A DNA stretch of 64,000 nucleotides from Rhodoferax sp. PAMC 29310 (GTDB lineage Bacteria; Pseudomonadota; Gammaproteobacteria; Burkholderiales; Burkholderiaceae_C), in NCBI RefSeq assembly GCF_017948265.1, contig NZ_CP072852.1:1240001-1304000 (forward strand), in the 5' to 3' direction. Shown piece by piece: positions 17,200 to 25,013 of the stretch (position 1 is the first letter of the stretch; each line of letters opens with the position of its first letter). A program made the translations under genes and the position numbers. The notes under the pieces are model-generated. The model searched no databases and was not told where the DNA came from. It saw only the letters and a list, made by a program, of their open reading frames with translations.

Positions 17200-19860
17200 T
17201 CAGTTGGCCGTCTTGCGCCGCACAGTAAAGTCCAGACCATTGACAAAACTGCCGTCGGCCTTGATCTCCAGCGCAATTTCTTTGTCACTCAACAGGCCCA
17301 GTTTGGCCAACTGCGCCGGTGCAATACGCGCCTGATAACGCCCCGGCCGCACTGCCTGCACGATGTAATACCCGTCTGACGAACTGGTGACGCGCGCGAC
17401 CACGTTGCCGCTGGCATCGACCAGCTCCACGTCAGCCGCGCCAATGCCGCGCTTCTTTTCCTTGTCCAGCAGGTAGACCACGCCGTCCACTTCGCCGGTC
17501 ATCACCACCGGGAAGTCCAGCACCTGTGTCTTGCCCGGACGCGGCAAGATGCGCATGCCCGGCACCAATGGCACCCACTGCGGGTCTTCCAGCGTCGACG
17601 CATCAAGCTCGATGTCGGTGTACTGGTGCGGCGTTAGCCGGCTCAGGTACGCCTGGCCGTCGGCTCCGGTACGTGCCGCCGGGCGGCTGCCGCTGTTGAA
17701 CACAAAACCCGCGTTCTCGATGGCTTCCTCGCCCGTTTCAAAAACACCGTTCTGGTTGGCATCTAAAAACGCGCGCGCCGACACCGCACCGCTGCCAGCC
17801 ATAGGCTGCCAATCAGCCACCACGCGGTTGCCGCGTGGGTCGCGACCCAGCGACATGAACAACTGCAGCCCCACCGCCCGCTCACCAGTAGAGGACATGC
17901 GCCCGCTTACGGACAGACCAAAACTGCCGTAATTGCGCGTCCAGCCGCCACCGACGCTGGTAACCCCAGAGTCAAAAGCACGCAGCAGGTCCACGGTCAG
18001 CCGCTGGTTGACGCCAATTTCCTTATTACCACTCAGCGCCAGGCTCGACAACTGGCTTTCGGGCTTGACCAGGTAGGCCAGTTGCCCGCTCACGCCAAAA
18101 CCAGCCACCCGGGTGCTGACCTGCAAGGCGCCCGCTGCGGTCTGGCTGTAGGCGTCTGAATGCCAGTTCATGCTGTTGGTGAAGCTGGTGCTGAACACGT
18201 TGGCTGAGAGCCGCGCCGCCACGTCCTGGCTCACCAGACCGGCCAGTGTCACGTCGCGCGACACATCCAACCCCACGGGCAGACGTGTTTTCTCGCCCAC
18301 TGGCACGCTGCCGCTCAGGCGCAATTTATCGCGGGTCTTGAGCGGGTCGGCGCTGGGCGCAAAGAAGTCGCTGACAAAGTCGTTGAGCACCGTGTGCGTC
18401 AGATTGACTGCCATCTTGCGCAGTCTGGTCCGCAGGCCCAGGTTGGTCAAGTTGCCGCCGTTGCCAGCATGCACCAGGTCAGCGGTCAGCAGCGCACCGC
18501 CCAAAGAGGTGCGTAAGCCCAGGTTCTGGTACTGTGCCAGCGGCGTGTCAGCATTGGTCACACCGCCCGGCGTGGGCAAGCTCACCAGGCCGCCCACCAT
18601 GGCCAGCTTGTCGGCCAGGCCCAAATCAAACTGCAGCGTGTGCCGGGTGGCGCCGTCGATGCCACGGCTGCCGCCTGCAGAGTAATAAAACTCACCGGGT
18701 TTGGTCAGGGTCTGATCCAGCAAAAACACCTGTCGCTCCACCCGCGTCTGGCCCAGCGGGCCGCTAAAGACCAGGCGGAACTCGTTCTCGCCAAACACCA
18801 GCGCTTGGTCGGCAAACTCATACAGGCCATCGGCGCGCGACTGCTGGAAGCCAATCAGCGCGTCGTTGAAATACAGCGTCACATCCCAGCCCGGCTGCAA
18901 GTCGCCGCGCAGCGTGTGCAGGCCAAAGCTGCTGGGCTGGGACAGTGCCCGGTTGCTCACCAGCAGGCCATCCCCACCGCCACCGCGCAAGGTGTTGTCC
19001 AGGGCAGGCAGGCCAATATTGCCCGCCATGACCGAGTGCGCCTGCAGTGGCCCCAACAACCCGCCGCCAGGGTCGTGGCGGCTCAAGGTCATGCGCACAA
19101 CAGGGGTTGTCTTGGTGTTGGTGCTGCTGATGTAGGCCGACATCTCGGTGCCCAACAGGTCGCCAGTGACAAAAGCCGAATAGGCCACGCTGCTGCTGCC
19201 CTGCCCGTTGCTTCTGCTGGCGTTGATACCCAGGGTCTGGTCGACCACCGGCATGCTCACCAGCGCATAGTCGTTGGGTGCCACGGCAAAACCACGCTCA
19301 CCCGCCGCGCCACCACGTTTGCCCAGGCCCTTGGCCAAGCGCTCGCGCTCCAGGCGGGCCTGCAAAGGCAGCTTTTCGCGCGGCAGAACTTCAAGCGTCA
19401 ACGTGGGCAGACTCAGTTTGAAGTCCAGCGGCAACCAGCGCGCCAGCAGCTTGCTGGACACATACAGGTCCTCGTCAATCCACTGCACCTGCTGCGCATT
19501 AAAGGGCACGGTGCCATCTTTGAGGGTGATGGTGCCTGCGCCTAGGTCGAGCCGAAAACCACGGTCTTCCGTCAAGATAAAGCCACTGGCAACGCGGCTG
19601 CTGGCGTCCACGGTGATGCCCAGCGTCAGCAGGCGCGTCAGCTCGCCCAGCGGCAGCAGCACATCGTTGCCGCGCTCGTAGGCATAAAAACTATCGGCCA
19701 GCGTGGACTGGTCCAGGTACAGCTCAAGCAGCAGCACATTGGCGTTGGAGAAGGTTGGAGCAGCGCTGGCCGCAGCCTTGGTTGGCGGCTCTTGCGGCGT
19801 GGCCGCCAGGGCCGCCCCGCACAAGGAGAACGCCGCCAGCAGAGCTACCCATATTTTCAT
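17200..19860 (-). CDS. Outer-membrane usher-like protein of a DUF4402 pilus system
   Basis: An 886-residue protein with a signal peptide (residues 1-19, cut after ALA). An N-terminal usher-like domain (LLLELYLDQ, then GLTR-like loops) leads into a long beta-barrel region rich in alternating strands with a plug-like YFND/LIGFQQ segment. The C-terminal part has SdrD/carboxypeptidase-regulatory-like beta sandwiches (FLDANQNGVFETGEEAI; VVYLLDKEKKRGIGAADV). It resembles fimbrial ushers, which export and assemble pilins delivered by a periplasmic chaperone. It is the last gene of the operon, after chaperone and pilins. Length is typical of ushers (800-900). Confidence 0.8.
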   Translation of the reverse strand: MKIWVALLAAFSLCGAALAATPQEPPTKAAASAAPTFSNANVLLLELYLDQSTLADSFYAYERGNDVLLPLGELTRLLTLGITVDASSRVASGFILTEDRGFRLDLGAGTITLKDGTVPFNAQQVQWIDEDLYVSSKLLARWLPLDFKLSLPTLTLEVLPREKLPLQARLERERLAKGLGKRGGAAGERGFAVAPNDYALVSMPVVDQTLGINASRSNGQGSSSVAYSAFVTGDLLGTEMSAYISSTNTKTTPVVRMTLSRHDPGGGLLGPLQAHSVMAGNIGLPALDNTLRGGGGDGLLVSNRALSQPSSFGLHTLRGDLQPGWDVTLYFNDALIGFQQSRADGLYEFADQALVFGENEFRLVFSGPLGQTRVERQVFLLDQTLTKPGEFYYSAGGSRGIDGATRHTLQFDLGLADKLAMVGGLVSLPTPGGVTNADTPLAQYQNLGLRTSLGGALLTADLVHAGNGGNLTNLGLRTRLRKMAVNLTHTVLNDFVSDFFAPSADPLKTRDKLRLSGSVPVGEKTRLPVGLDVSRDVTLAGLVSQDVAARLSANVFSTSFTNSMNWHSDAYSQTAAGALQVSTRVAGFGVSGQLAYLVKPESQLSSLALSGNKEIGVNQRLTVDLLRAFDSGVTSVGGGWTRNYGSFGLSVSGRMSSTGERAVGLQLFMSLGRDPRGNRVVADWQPMAGSGAVSARAFLDANQNGVFETGEEAIENAGFVFNSGSRPAARTGADGQAYLSRLTPHQYTDIELDASTLEDPQWVPLVPGMRILPRPGKTQVLDFPVVMTGEVDGVVYLLDKEKKRGIGAADVELVDASGNVVARVTSSSDGYYIVQAVRPGRYQARIAPAQLAKLGLLSDKEIALEIKADGSFVNGLDFTVRRKTAN

Positions 19861-19893
19861 CGCGCGGCTTCTATCAAGTCATTGAATTTGCTT

Positions 19894-19967
19894 GTCATTG
19901 CGAGCGCAGCGCGGCAATCCATGCAGTTGGAAGTCATGGGTTACTTGACTTTGTTCGCCATGACAAA
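19894..19967. repeat. REP-like dispersed intergenic repeat
   Basis: Between chaperone and usher lies GTCATTGCGAGCGCAGCGCG, followed about 45 bases later by TTCGCCATGACAAAG. These are two outward-matching ends (GTCATTGCGAG / CGCCATGAC) of a type of palindromic extragenic element common in proteobacteria. It could form an RNA hairpin that sets relative expression of chaperone and usher within the operon. Copy number cannot be judged from one window. Confidence 0.55.
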
Positions 19968-19980
19968 GAAATCGCCCCGT

Positions 19981-20820
19981 TCAAGGCAGCGCCAGCGTGG
20001 CCTGCGCAAGCAGTTTGCTGCCCGCATCGGGCCGGGTGCTGAAGCGCAGCGTCAGGGTGCCGTCCTTCAAGACCGTGCCTTCGGGCAGCATCAAGGGCAT
20101 GCGCGCCTGGCGCAGCAGGTTGGGCACATACACCGCCACACCGGCTACACGTGCCACCTCCACCGGCTTGGCACCGGCCACCGCAAACTCGGCCACCAAG
20201 TCGCCATACACCGAACGGTTGCCGTCGCGGTGAATGGCAAACACCAGCATCGGTGTCTTGTTCTTGTCGGTGCCGGGTTCGATCTTCAGGCCATCCAGCG
20301 TGGCGGTGGCTGCCGTGTCGCCGTGGCGCACGATGACCGGAATACTGGCCCCCACCAGCGCCTGCAGCACGATGGCAATCTGGCCTTCTTCGGGCTTGGC
20401 CACGGCTTCCAGACTGCTCTGGCCATCGGTGTCGGCCACGCGGTCAAACTGCAGGTGTGAGCGGTATTCCCCCGTGGCCAGTTCGGCCGGTTTGCGCGCC
20501 GAAATGCGCACGGTCTGGCCCAGGCCGGGCTGCAGCGTGACCTGGCGCGGGGAGTAGGTCAGCAACTTGTCTGCAAACTGCTCGCCGGGCAACACCTCCT
20601 TGGCCTCGACAATCTCGCCGGTCTCGGTCATGCGCCGGTTCACGATGCTGATGCGGTAAGTCTCGGGCTTGCTGCCACGATTGATCAGTTCCACCTGTGC
20701 GGCGCGCTGCTTGTTTTCCAGCTCGACGCGGGTCGGGTAGAGCATCAGGTCGGCCCAGGCGGCCTGGCCGCCCAGCAGCAGCACGAGTGCCAAGGTGGTG
20801 CTTGAAAGAAGTTTTTTCAT
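19981..20820 (-). CDS. Periplasmic fimbrial chaperone-like protein
   Basis: Start is ATG 20820 (MKKLLSSTTLALVLLLGG), giving about 279 residues with a signal peptide cut near AWA. The mature part begins DLMLYPTRVELENKQRAAQV and continues with YRISIVNRRMTE and SPRQVTLQPGLGQTVRI, the pattern of a PapD-like first immunoglobulin domain (PRxxxLxPGxxQ-like motif). A second beta domain follows. Such chaperones donate a strand to pilins in the periplasm. It sits between pilin-like genes and the usher, which supports the role. It is longer than typical PapD (about 240), which fits alternative chaperone types. Confidence 0.8.
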   Translation of the reverse strand: MKKLLSSTTLALVLLLGGQAAWADLMLYPTRVELENKQRAAQVELINRGSKPETYRISIVNRRMTETGEIVEAKEVLPGEQFADKLLTYSPRQVTLQPGLGQTVRISARKPAELATGEYRSHLQFDRVADTDGQSSLEAVAKPEEGQIAIVLQALVGASIPVIVRHGDTAATATLDGLKIEPGTDKNKTPMLVFAIHRDGNRSVYGDLVAEFAVAGAKPVEVARVAGVAVYVPNLLRQARMPLMLPEGTVLKDGTLTLRFSTRPDAGSKLLAQATLALP

Positions 20821-20854
20821 CAAAGTGCGACTGGTAAGAGAGATGGTTGGCCTA

Positions 20855-21367
20855 TTAGGGGCAGGTCACCGTGACCGAAATATTGCCGGTGTAAGCACCG
20901 GCAGGCTCGCTGGCGCCCACGGTCAGGGTTGCGCCCACTTTGACGGTGTAGGCGCCCAAGCCATCCAGCGTGATGGAACCGACAGAATTCGTCAGCGAAA
21001 TCGCGGTATTACTCACATTGCTGGCAGAAAAACTAGAGAGCTCCATCGGAGCGCTGCTAGCAGTCAGTGACGTGAAAGAGGTCGGTACGGTCAGTTCGCA
21101 AGTTGTATTTAGCGGACCTCCGGAAACTGCAAAAACGGCAGCTTGTTGTGTGGAGGCTTGATTAAACAGCGTCACGCTGCTGCTGGCTGTGCGCACACCG
21201 ATCGGGCTGATGGTGACCGTTCCACTGGTAGCGCCTGGCACCAGCTTGCCAAAGGATAAATCTGCCGTTTTAGTCACCGTCACGGCTGCCAGCGCAGGCA
21301 AGGCCAGCGCAGTCCAAACAGAAGCCAAGACGACAACTATTTTTGCGGGATGAAACTTGTGAAACAT
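20855..21367 (-). CDS. DUF4402-type pilin-like protein
   Basis: This 170-residue protein has a signal peptide (to LPALAA) and a mature domain with TVTKTADLSFGKLVPGATSG, typical of DUF4402 proteins (lxFGxxxp...GtV). It ends ...AYTGNISVTVTCP. There is one internal Cys (TTCEL) and one terminal Cys (VTCP), a possible disulfide. DUF4402 proteins are predicted surface-fibre subunits secreted by chaperone-usher-like systems. It lies 35 bases upstream of the chaperone and probably is a minor or tip subunit. Confidence 0.75.
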   Translation of the reverse strand: MFHKFHPAKIVVVLASVWTALALPALAAVTVTKTADLSFGKLVPGATSGTVTISPIGVRTASSSVTLFNQASTQQAAVFAVSGGPLNTTCELTVPTSFTSLTASSAPMELSSFSASNVSNTAISLTNSVGSITLDGLGAYTVKVGATLTVGASEPAGAYTGNISVTVTCP

Positions 21368-21373
21368 GATGCC

Positions 21374-21814
21374 TCAGTTGTAAGTCACGGTGGCCGTCAC
21401 GGTGCCGCCGTCACTGCTGCCTGTGGCTGCCTGGATCACCACAATCTGCACCCCGGTGCCACTCAAGGTGCCGCTGGTAGTCAGCGTGCCGCCCGAGGTG
21501 GTCATCTGGGTGATCAGAGCGGCCAGACCAGCGATGTCACTCGCGGTAAATGTCGTAGGGCTGCCCGAGGCGACCGCACCGCTGGCGGTCAGCGTCATCG
21601 TCGATGCCGCTGACCCGCCACCACCCGGGATGCTCAGTATGAGCACCCCGGTGGTCGAACTGACAAGCAGTTGTGTGCTGGTGTCGGCGGAGACTTGAAC
21701 TGGAGCGATGACTATCGCATTTATACCGGCTGTAGAGCTAGCTGCCACTACCGATGGAGTGAATAGAACCTCAATCAGTACAGTGAAAGCGATAGCCAAC
21801 AAGCGATGCGACAT
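21374..21814 (-). CDS. Small secreted pilin-like protein (DUF4402-like)
   Basis: A 146-residue protein with a signal peptide (about 1-24) and a Ser/Thr/Gly-rich mature domain (NAIVIAPVQVSADTSTQLLV ... GGTVTATVTYN). The C-terminal VTATVTYN is shared with the neighbouring subunit (LPVTVAYN), as in donor-strand pilins whose last strand packs in the groove. It lacks the full DUF4402 lxFG signature, so assignment rests on operon position and the C-terminal pattern. It is 6 bases from the next gene. Confidence 0.6.
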   Translation of the reverse strand: MSHRLLAIAFTVLIEVLFTPSVVAASSTAGINAIVIAPVQVSADTSTQLLVSSTTGVLILSIPGGGGSAASTMTLTASGAVASGSPTTFTASDIAGLAALITQMTTSGGTLTTSGTLSGTGVQIVVIQAATGSSDGGTVTATVTYN

Positions 21815-21823
21815 ACATATTGA

Positions 21824-22402
21824 CTAGTTGTAGGCAACCGTTACAGGTAAACCAGCAGCATTTGTGTAAACGCCAGGTACTTGATTTAACCCTACCGTCA
21901 AAGTTCCACCCACTGTAAGTGTTGCGGCACCAGAAATCAATGCACTCGTACCAGCACCAGATGTTATCGCCACTGAAGCACCACCAACAGCAGCTGTTAG
22001 TGAAGTGGCAGCAACGGACATTGTTTCACCGCCTGCGCCAGTTAAGTTCGTCAGAGTGATATCGCTGGTAGGCAAGGCAATCGAAAACGTTGCGCCTGCA
22101 TCACCTGCGATACCAAATGAAGCAGCCGCCCCTGCCGCTGCAGTTGCGGTACTGGGTACGAACACACCACCACTAACTGAGCGAGCTCCGTTAGTGGCTG
22201 CAATGACGACGGTGCCAGCAGTTTCTTTGTCCGGCGCAAATGTTCCGAAGTTCAGATCGACATTTTTTGTAATAACAATAGGCGCAAGAACTGTAGCGTT
22301 TACTGCTGCAGTGCCCATCGAATCGGATCCGGCAGCCATCGCCCCCCCCGCCATCGCCATCGCGCCAATCACCAAAACCAGCTTTGTAATTTTCATGCTC
22401 AT
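21824..22402 (-). CDS. DUF4402 major pilin-like protein
   Basis: A 192-residue protein from ATG 22402 with AGGAG six bases upstream. A signal peptide (cut near AMA) precedes NATVLAPIVITKNVDLNFGT, then KETAGTVVIAATNG, the DUF4402 signature. The C-terminus is LNQVPGVYTNAAGLPVTVAYN. Composition is Ala/Thr/Gly-rich with no Cys, as in many fibre subunits. First gene of the operon and likely the major subunit. Its promoter must lie in 22403-22661, between it and the IS5-family element. Confidence 0.8.
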   Translation of the reverse strand: MSMKITKLVLVIGAMAMAGGAMAAGSDSMGTAAVNATVLAPIVITKNVDLNFGTFAPDKETAGTVVIAATNGARSVSGGVFVPSTATAAAGAAASFGIAGDAGATFSIALPTSDITLTNLTGAGGETMSVAATSLTAAVGGASVAITSGAGTSALISGAATLTVGGTLTVGLNQVPGVYTNAAGLPVTVAYN

Positions 22403-22665
22403 GATTAACTCCTAAAGATCCGCCCCAAAGTTGGTAGCGGTGTGGACGTCTTCAGTGGTTGACGGCCAGACCAATACTCAGCGAGCCTTTCCCGATTTCG
22501 GGATTCAATCCAGGATTTCTCCAGTGTTTCCGACTATCCACGCATGCTTGAAATCACGCTTACGAAACGCTTACTTCTTATGCTTTAAGCTTAAAAATCA
22601 CCTTTTTCAACATAATCATTGTATTCAATTTACAGCCTATGAAAATTTTTAATATAAATTTCTAG

Positions 22666-23546
22666 GCGGTGTTCGGAAAGTCAGTGGAGCCACTTCATGA
22701 CGCCGGCGATGTGTACAAAGCCCAGAAATCGGATGTCGAGCTTGTCAAAGCGCGTGGCCACACGGCGAAAGATCTTCATGCGCTGGAATAGGTTTTCAAC
22801 CAAGTAGCGCGCCTTGTAGCGGTGCTTGTCCAGGACACGCGGATTTTTGCGGTTGGCCTTGGAAGGGATGATGACCTGCATGCCTTGCGCCTGGGCGATC
22901 TGGACAATTTTGTCCGAGTCGTAGGCCTTGTCAGCCAGAAGAGCCTTGGCCGCCAACCCATCGAGCAATTCGGGCACCGACTTGGAATCATAGCGCTGGC
23001 CCGGGGTCAGTACAAAGCGCAGCGGGTTGCCCAGGGCGTCGCAGACGGCGTGGATTTTGTTGTTGAGCCCGCCGCGCGTGATGCCAATAGCCTGAGGGCC
23101 GCTTGTTTTTCGAGCACCTGCCGAGGCCTGATGCGCCTTGCAGCAAGTCGAGTCCACCATCATCTCCTCCAGGCCGGGTTGCTGCACCTCTTGGAGAAGG
23201 CGTTCGAAATGCCCCTTGTCGCACCAGTAGGCGTAACGCTGGTAAACCACATTCCATTTGCCTAGCCGCTCGGGAAGGTCACGCCAGGCGGCGCCCGTAC
23301 GGGCCATCCACAGCAGGGCATTGAAAAACGTCCTATGTACCCCGCCGGGGCGACCCTTGCAAGGCGGTAGCCGCAGAGCAATTCGCTCCCACTGCGCATC
23401 GGTGAAACTATGCCATTCTTGAGTCATTGGGCTGGCCAAAACGGCTGATTACATCACTGACACAGCGCTCAAAAAGCGTGCACGGTCATGCGACGCTTTT
23501 CCCTGAAGTGGCCCAACATCAGCACATCAAACTTTCCGAACACGGC
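22666..23546 (-). mobile_element. IS5-family insertion sequence with CTAG flanks
   Basis: An 881-bp element bounded by near-perfect inverted repeats: GGCGGTGTTCGGAAAGT at 22666-22682 and the complement of GGCCGTGTTCGGAAAGT at 23530-23546. CTAG is found on both sides (22662-22665 and 23547-23550), which may be the target duplication. One transposase gene fills the element. It sits about 260 bp upstream of the DUF4402 operon, so it could have displaced upstream regulatory sequence. Confidence 0.9.
22681..23427 (-). CDS. IS5-family transposase
   Basis: From ATG 23427 (MTQEWHSFTDAQWERIALRL) the protein has about 248 residues. An N-terminal DUF4096-like region (FNALLWMARTGAAWRDLPERLGKW) is followed by a DDE domain: D in EEMMVDSTCCKAHQ, D in ALLADKAYDSD, and a C-terminal E in YLVENLFQRMKIFRR. 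This single-frame layout fits the IS427-like group. The stop codon lies within the left inverted repeat. No disruption is seen, so the element may be active. Confidence 0.9.
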   Translation of the reverse strand: MTQEWHSFTDAQWERIALRLPPCKGRPGGVHRTFFNALLWMARTGAAWRDLPERLGKWNVVYQRYAYWCDKGHFERLLQEVQQPGLEEMMVDSTCCKAHQASAGARKTSGPQAIGITRGGLNNKIHAVCDALGNPLRFVLTPGQRYDSKSVPELLDGLAAKALLADKAYDSDKIVQIAQAQGMQVIIPSKANRKNPRVLDKHRYKARYLVENLFQRMKIFRRVATRFDKLDIRFLGFVHIAGVMKWLH

Positions 23547-23867
23547 CTAGATTGATTTTGTTAAAAATGTTTAAAAGAGAGAATGCGGTCAGCACTGGTC
23601 CTAGCGCCTGGCTGCTGCCAGTGTTGCTGTCCGAATGACTCCGTGGCGTCAAATAGTTGCCCACCACCAAGACAAATTCAACACCGAGTTTGGCCAGAGC
23701 ACCGCTTTGCGCACCACGGCGGGCGCTGCCCAAAAACTGAAGCGGATTCTCTAGCGGGTGCCCGTATGTGTATTTGGCCCATTCGTGCGCGCCAAGATGC
23801 ACAGACCATTGCTGCTGCGACATTTACGCGGTTTGGAATTGACCCTGAACGACAGAAGAGGCTTTTC

Positions 23868-23948
23868 GCATGGCTCGGCCAGCAGGTAGTCACGCTCCAG
23901 CGCCCAGCCAAACATCTGGCGCAGGTCTGCCAACGTTTTCTTTTGCAT
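23868..23948 (-). pseudogene. Possible integrase fragment
   Basis: A short minus-strand reading, KKTLADLRQMFGWALERDYL followed by LAEP, resembles the core-binding region of tyrosine integrases (compare SLLRQMFRHGLGRGIVDTDP in the intact integrase at 25014). Surrounding sequence of the same frame is not recognisable. It could be the remnant of an earlier island integrase next to the tRNA-derived site. Support is one motif only. Confidence 0.3.
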
Positions 23949-23972
23949 GCTGATGCGCGGGCGGTCTTCTGT

Positions 23973-24389
23973 GCCACTGGCATCAAGCGCCACATTGCAG
24001 TGGATACGCAGGGCTTGCCGCACGCAGTGCAGGTCACCACGGCCGAAGTGACGGATCGCAAGAGGGCACTACAGGCGATAGGGCGGTGCAAGGCGGGCCT
24101 GGGTCGGGTTCAGAGTGTGTTGACTGACAGCGGCTACACGGGCAAGCCGTTTGCGCAAGGCGTGCGAGAAGCACTGGGTGAGCATGTGACGGTGCAAGTT
24201 GCCAAACGCAGCGAACTGCAAACATTCGCAGTCATTCCCAAGCGCTGGGTGGTGGAACGAAGCTTTGCTTGGCTGGAGAAGAACCGACGGCTGTGGAAGA
24301 ACTGTGGGCGACACATCAACACCAGCTTGCAGTTTGTGCATTTGGCCTTTCTGGCGCTGATACTCAGGAGATCGCAAACACGTTCTTAG
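23973..24389 (+). pseudogene. C-terminal fragment of an IS5-like transposase
   Basis: The plus frame reads GIKRHIAVDTQGLPHAVQVT, then LTDSGYTGKPFA, RWVVERSFAWLEKNRRLWKN and LQFVHLAFLALIL, which is the DDE C-terminal half of IS5/IS1031-like transposases. The N-terminal catalytic part is missing. The upstream part of the open frame (23583-23970) does not match the family. The likely element end, containing AAACACGTTCTTAG, follows directly. Nonfunctional remnant. Confidence 0.75.
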
Positions 24390-24427
24390 GCAAAAGCAAA
24401 GGGGCCTGTCGGCCCCTTCGCTTTTGC
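24390..24427. terminator. Strong GC-rich hairpin, terminator-like
   Basis: GCAAAAGCAAAGGGGCC pairs with GGCCCCTTCGCTTTTGC across a TGTC loop, a 17-bp stem with one mismatch. There is no clean T-run, so it could stop transcription in either direction or simply be an IS-end structure. It directly follows the IS5-like transposase fragment. Confidence 0.55.
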
Positions 24428-24747
24428 CCGTTCGCCAGCATAAAACTTCGCCAAATTTGCGCTCTATTAATCGGTTAGGTCGCTGTATTGGCCTCCAGCA
24501 GCGTTTGCGGCACAAGTTGCTGGATAGGTAAATCTGTTTCGCAAAATGCGCGTTGTCTGCTGCCCTTCCGACTGTTGAACAAGTCAGTACGCGTCAATGT
24601 CACCGAAACGCCCTGCTCGCCCACCGGGTCAGCCGGCCAAAATGGTTGGGCAGCGGGTTATTCAGCAACCACTACCCCGGTTCCCAGCTTTTCACGCAGT
24701 TGGGACAACGGTTGGGACAATGGGCAATTTCGAAGGCACAAAGAAGA

Positions 24748-24779
24748 AAGGACTTAGAGCATTTCTACTCTAAGTCCTT
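24748..24779 (-). terminator. Rho-independent terminator downstream of the tRNA-derived sequence
   Basis: A perfect 12-bp stem (AAGGACTTAGAG / CTCTAAGTCCTT) with an 8-base loop is followed, on the minus strand, by TTCTTCTTTG. It lies 8 bases beyond the CCA end of the tRNA-Pro 3' half, the normal place for a tRNA terminator. Confidence 0.75.
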
Positions 24780-24787
24780 GATTCATA

Positions 24788-24837
24788 TGGTCGGTGTGAA
24801 AGGATTCGAACCTTCTACCCCTTGCACCCCATGCAAG
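24788..24837 (-). other. 3' half of a tRNA-Pro(GGG): probable island attachment site
   Basis: On the minus strand CTTGC-ATGGGGT-GCAAG forms an anticodon stem and loop with GGG. It is followed by a variable region, a T-arm with GGTTCGAATCC, the acceptor strand CACACCGA and an encoded CCA. The 5' half is absent: sequence upstream of the anticodon arm lacks a D-arm and cannot pair with the acceptor strand. Integrases of the type found 177 bp away usually recombine in the 3' ends of tRNA genes, leaving such a partial copy at one island end. The full gene is not in the window. Confidence 0.65.
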
Positions 24838-24964
24838 GAATCAAGCTATTCAGACCAATTCACTAATTTTCGAGAAAATACCATAAGCCGTTGTTATTAA
24901 TAAATAATATGCCATTTTTGTGTTTCACCAAATTTCATTGAAATTCCGGGCTTGTAGCCGTCAG

Positions 24965-24986
24965 ACCGTACCGCAAACCGTACCGC
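24965..24986. repeat. Paired direct repeats upstream of the integrase
   Basis: ACCGTACCGC occurs twice (24965-24974 and 24977-24986), 28 bases before the integrase ATG. A second tandem pair, TTGGGACAACGG and TTGGGACAATGG, lies at 24700-24723 on the other side of the tRNA-derived site. These could be arm-type integrase or excisionase binding sites. Function is inferred from position only. Confidence 0.35.
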
Positions 24987-25013
24987 CAATGAATGCATTA
25001 ATTGGATATAGAC

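Noticed and set aside
18640..19545. 301-residue plus-strand frame
   Set aside because: Antisense to the usher gene, whose frame is supported by signal peptide and operon context.
23527..23823. 98-residue minus-strand frame next to the IS5-family element
   Set aside because: It runs into the IS end and has no recognisable domain or start signal; left unannotated.
24488..24900. Plus-strand frames containing KGFEPSTPCTPCKE
   Set aside because: This is the usual false translation across a tRNA 3' end; the DNA is the tRNA-Pro remnant.
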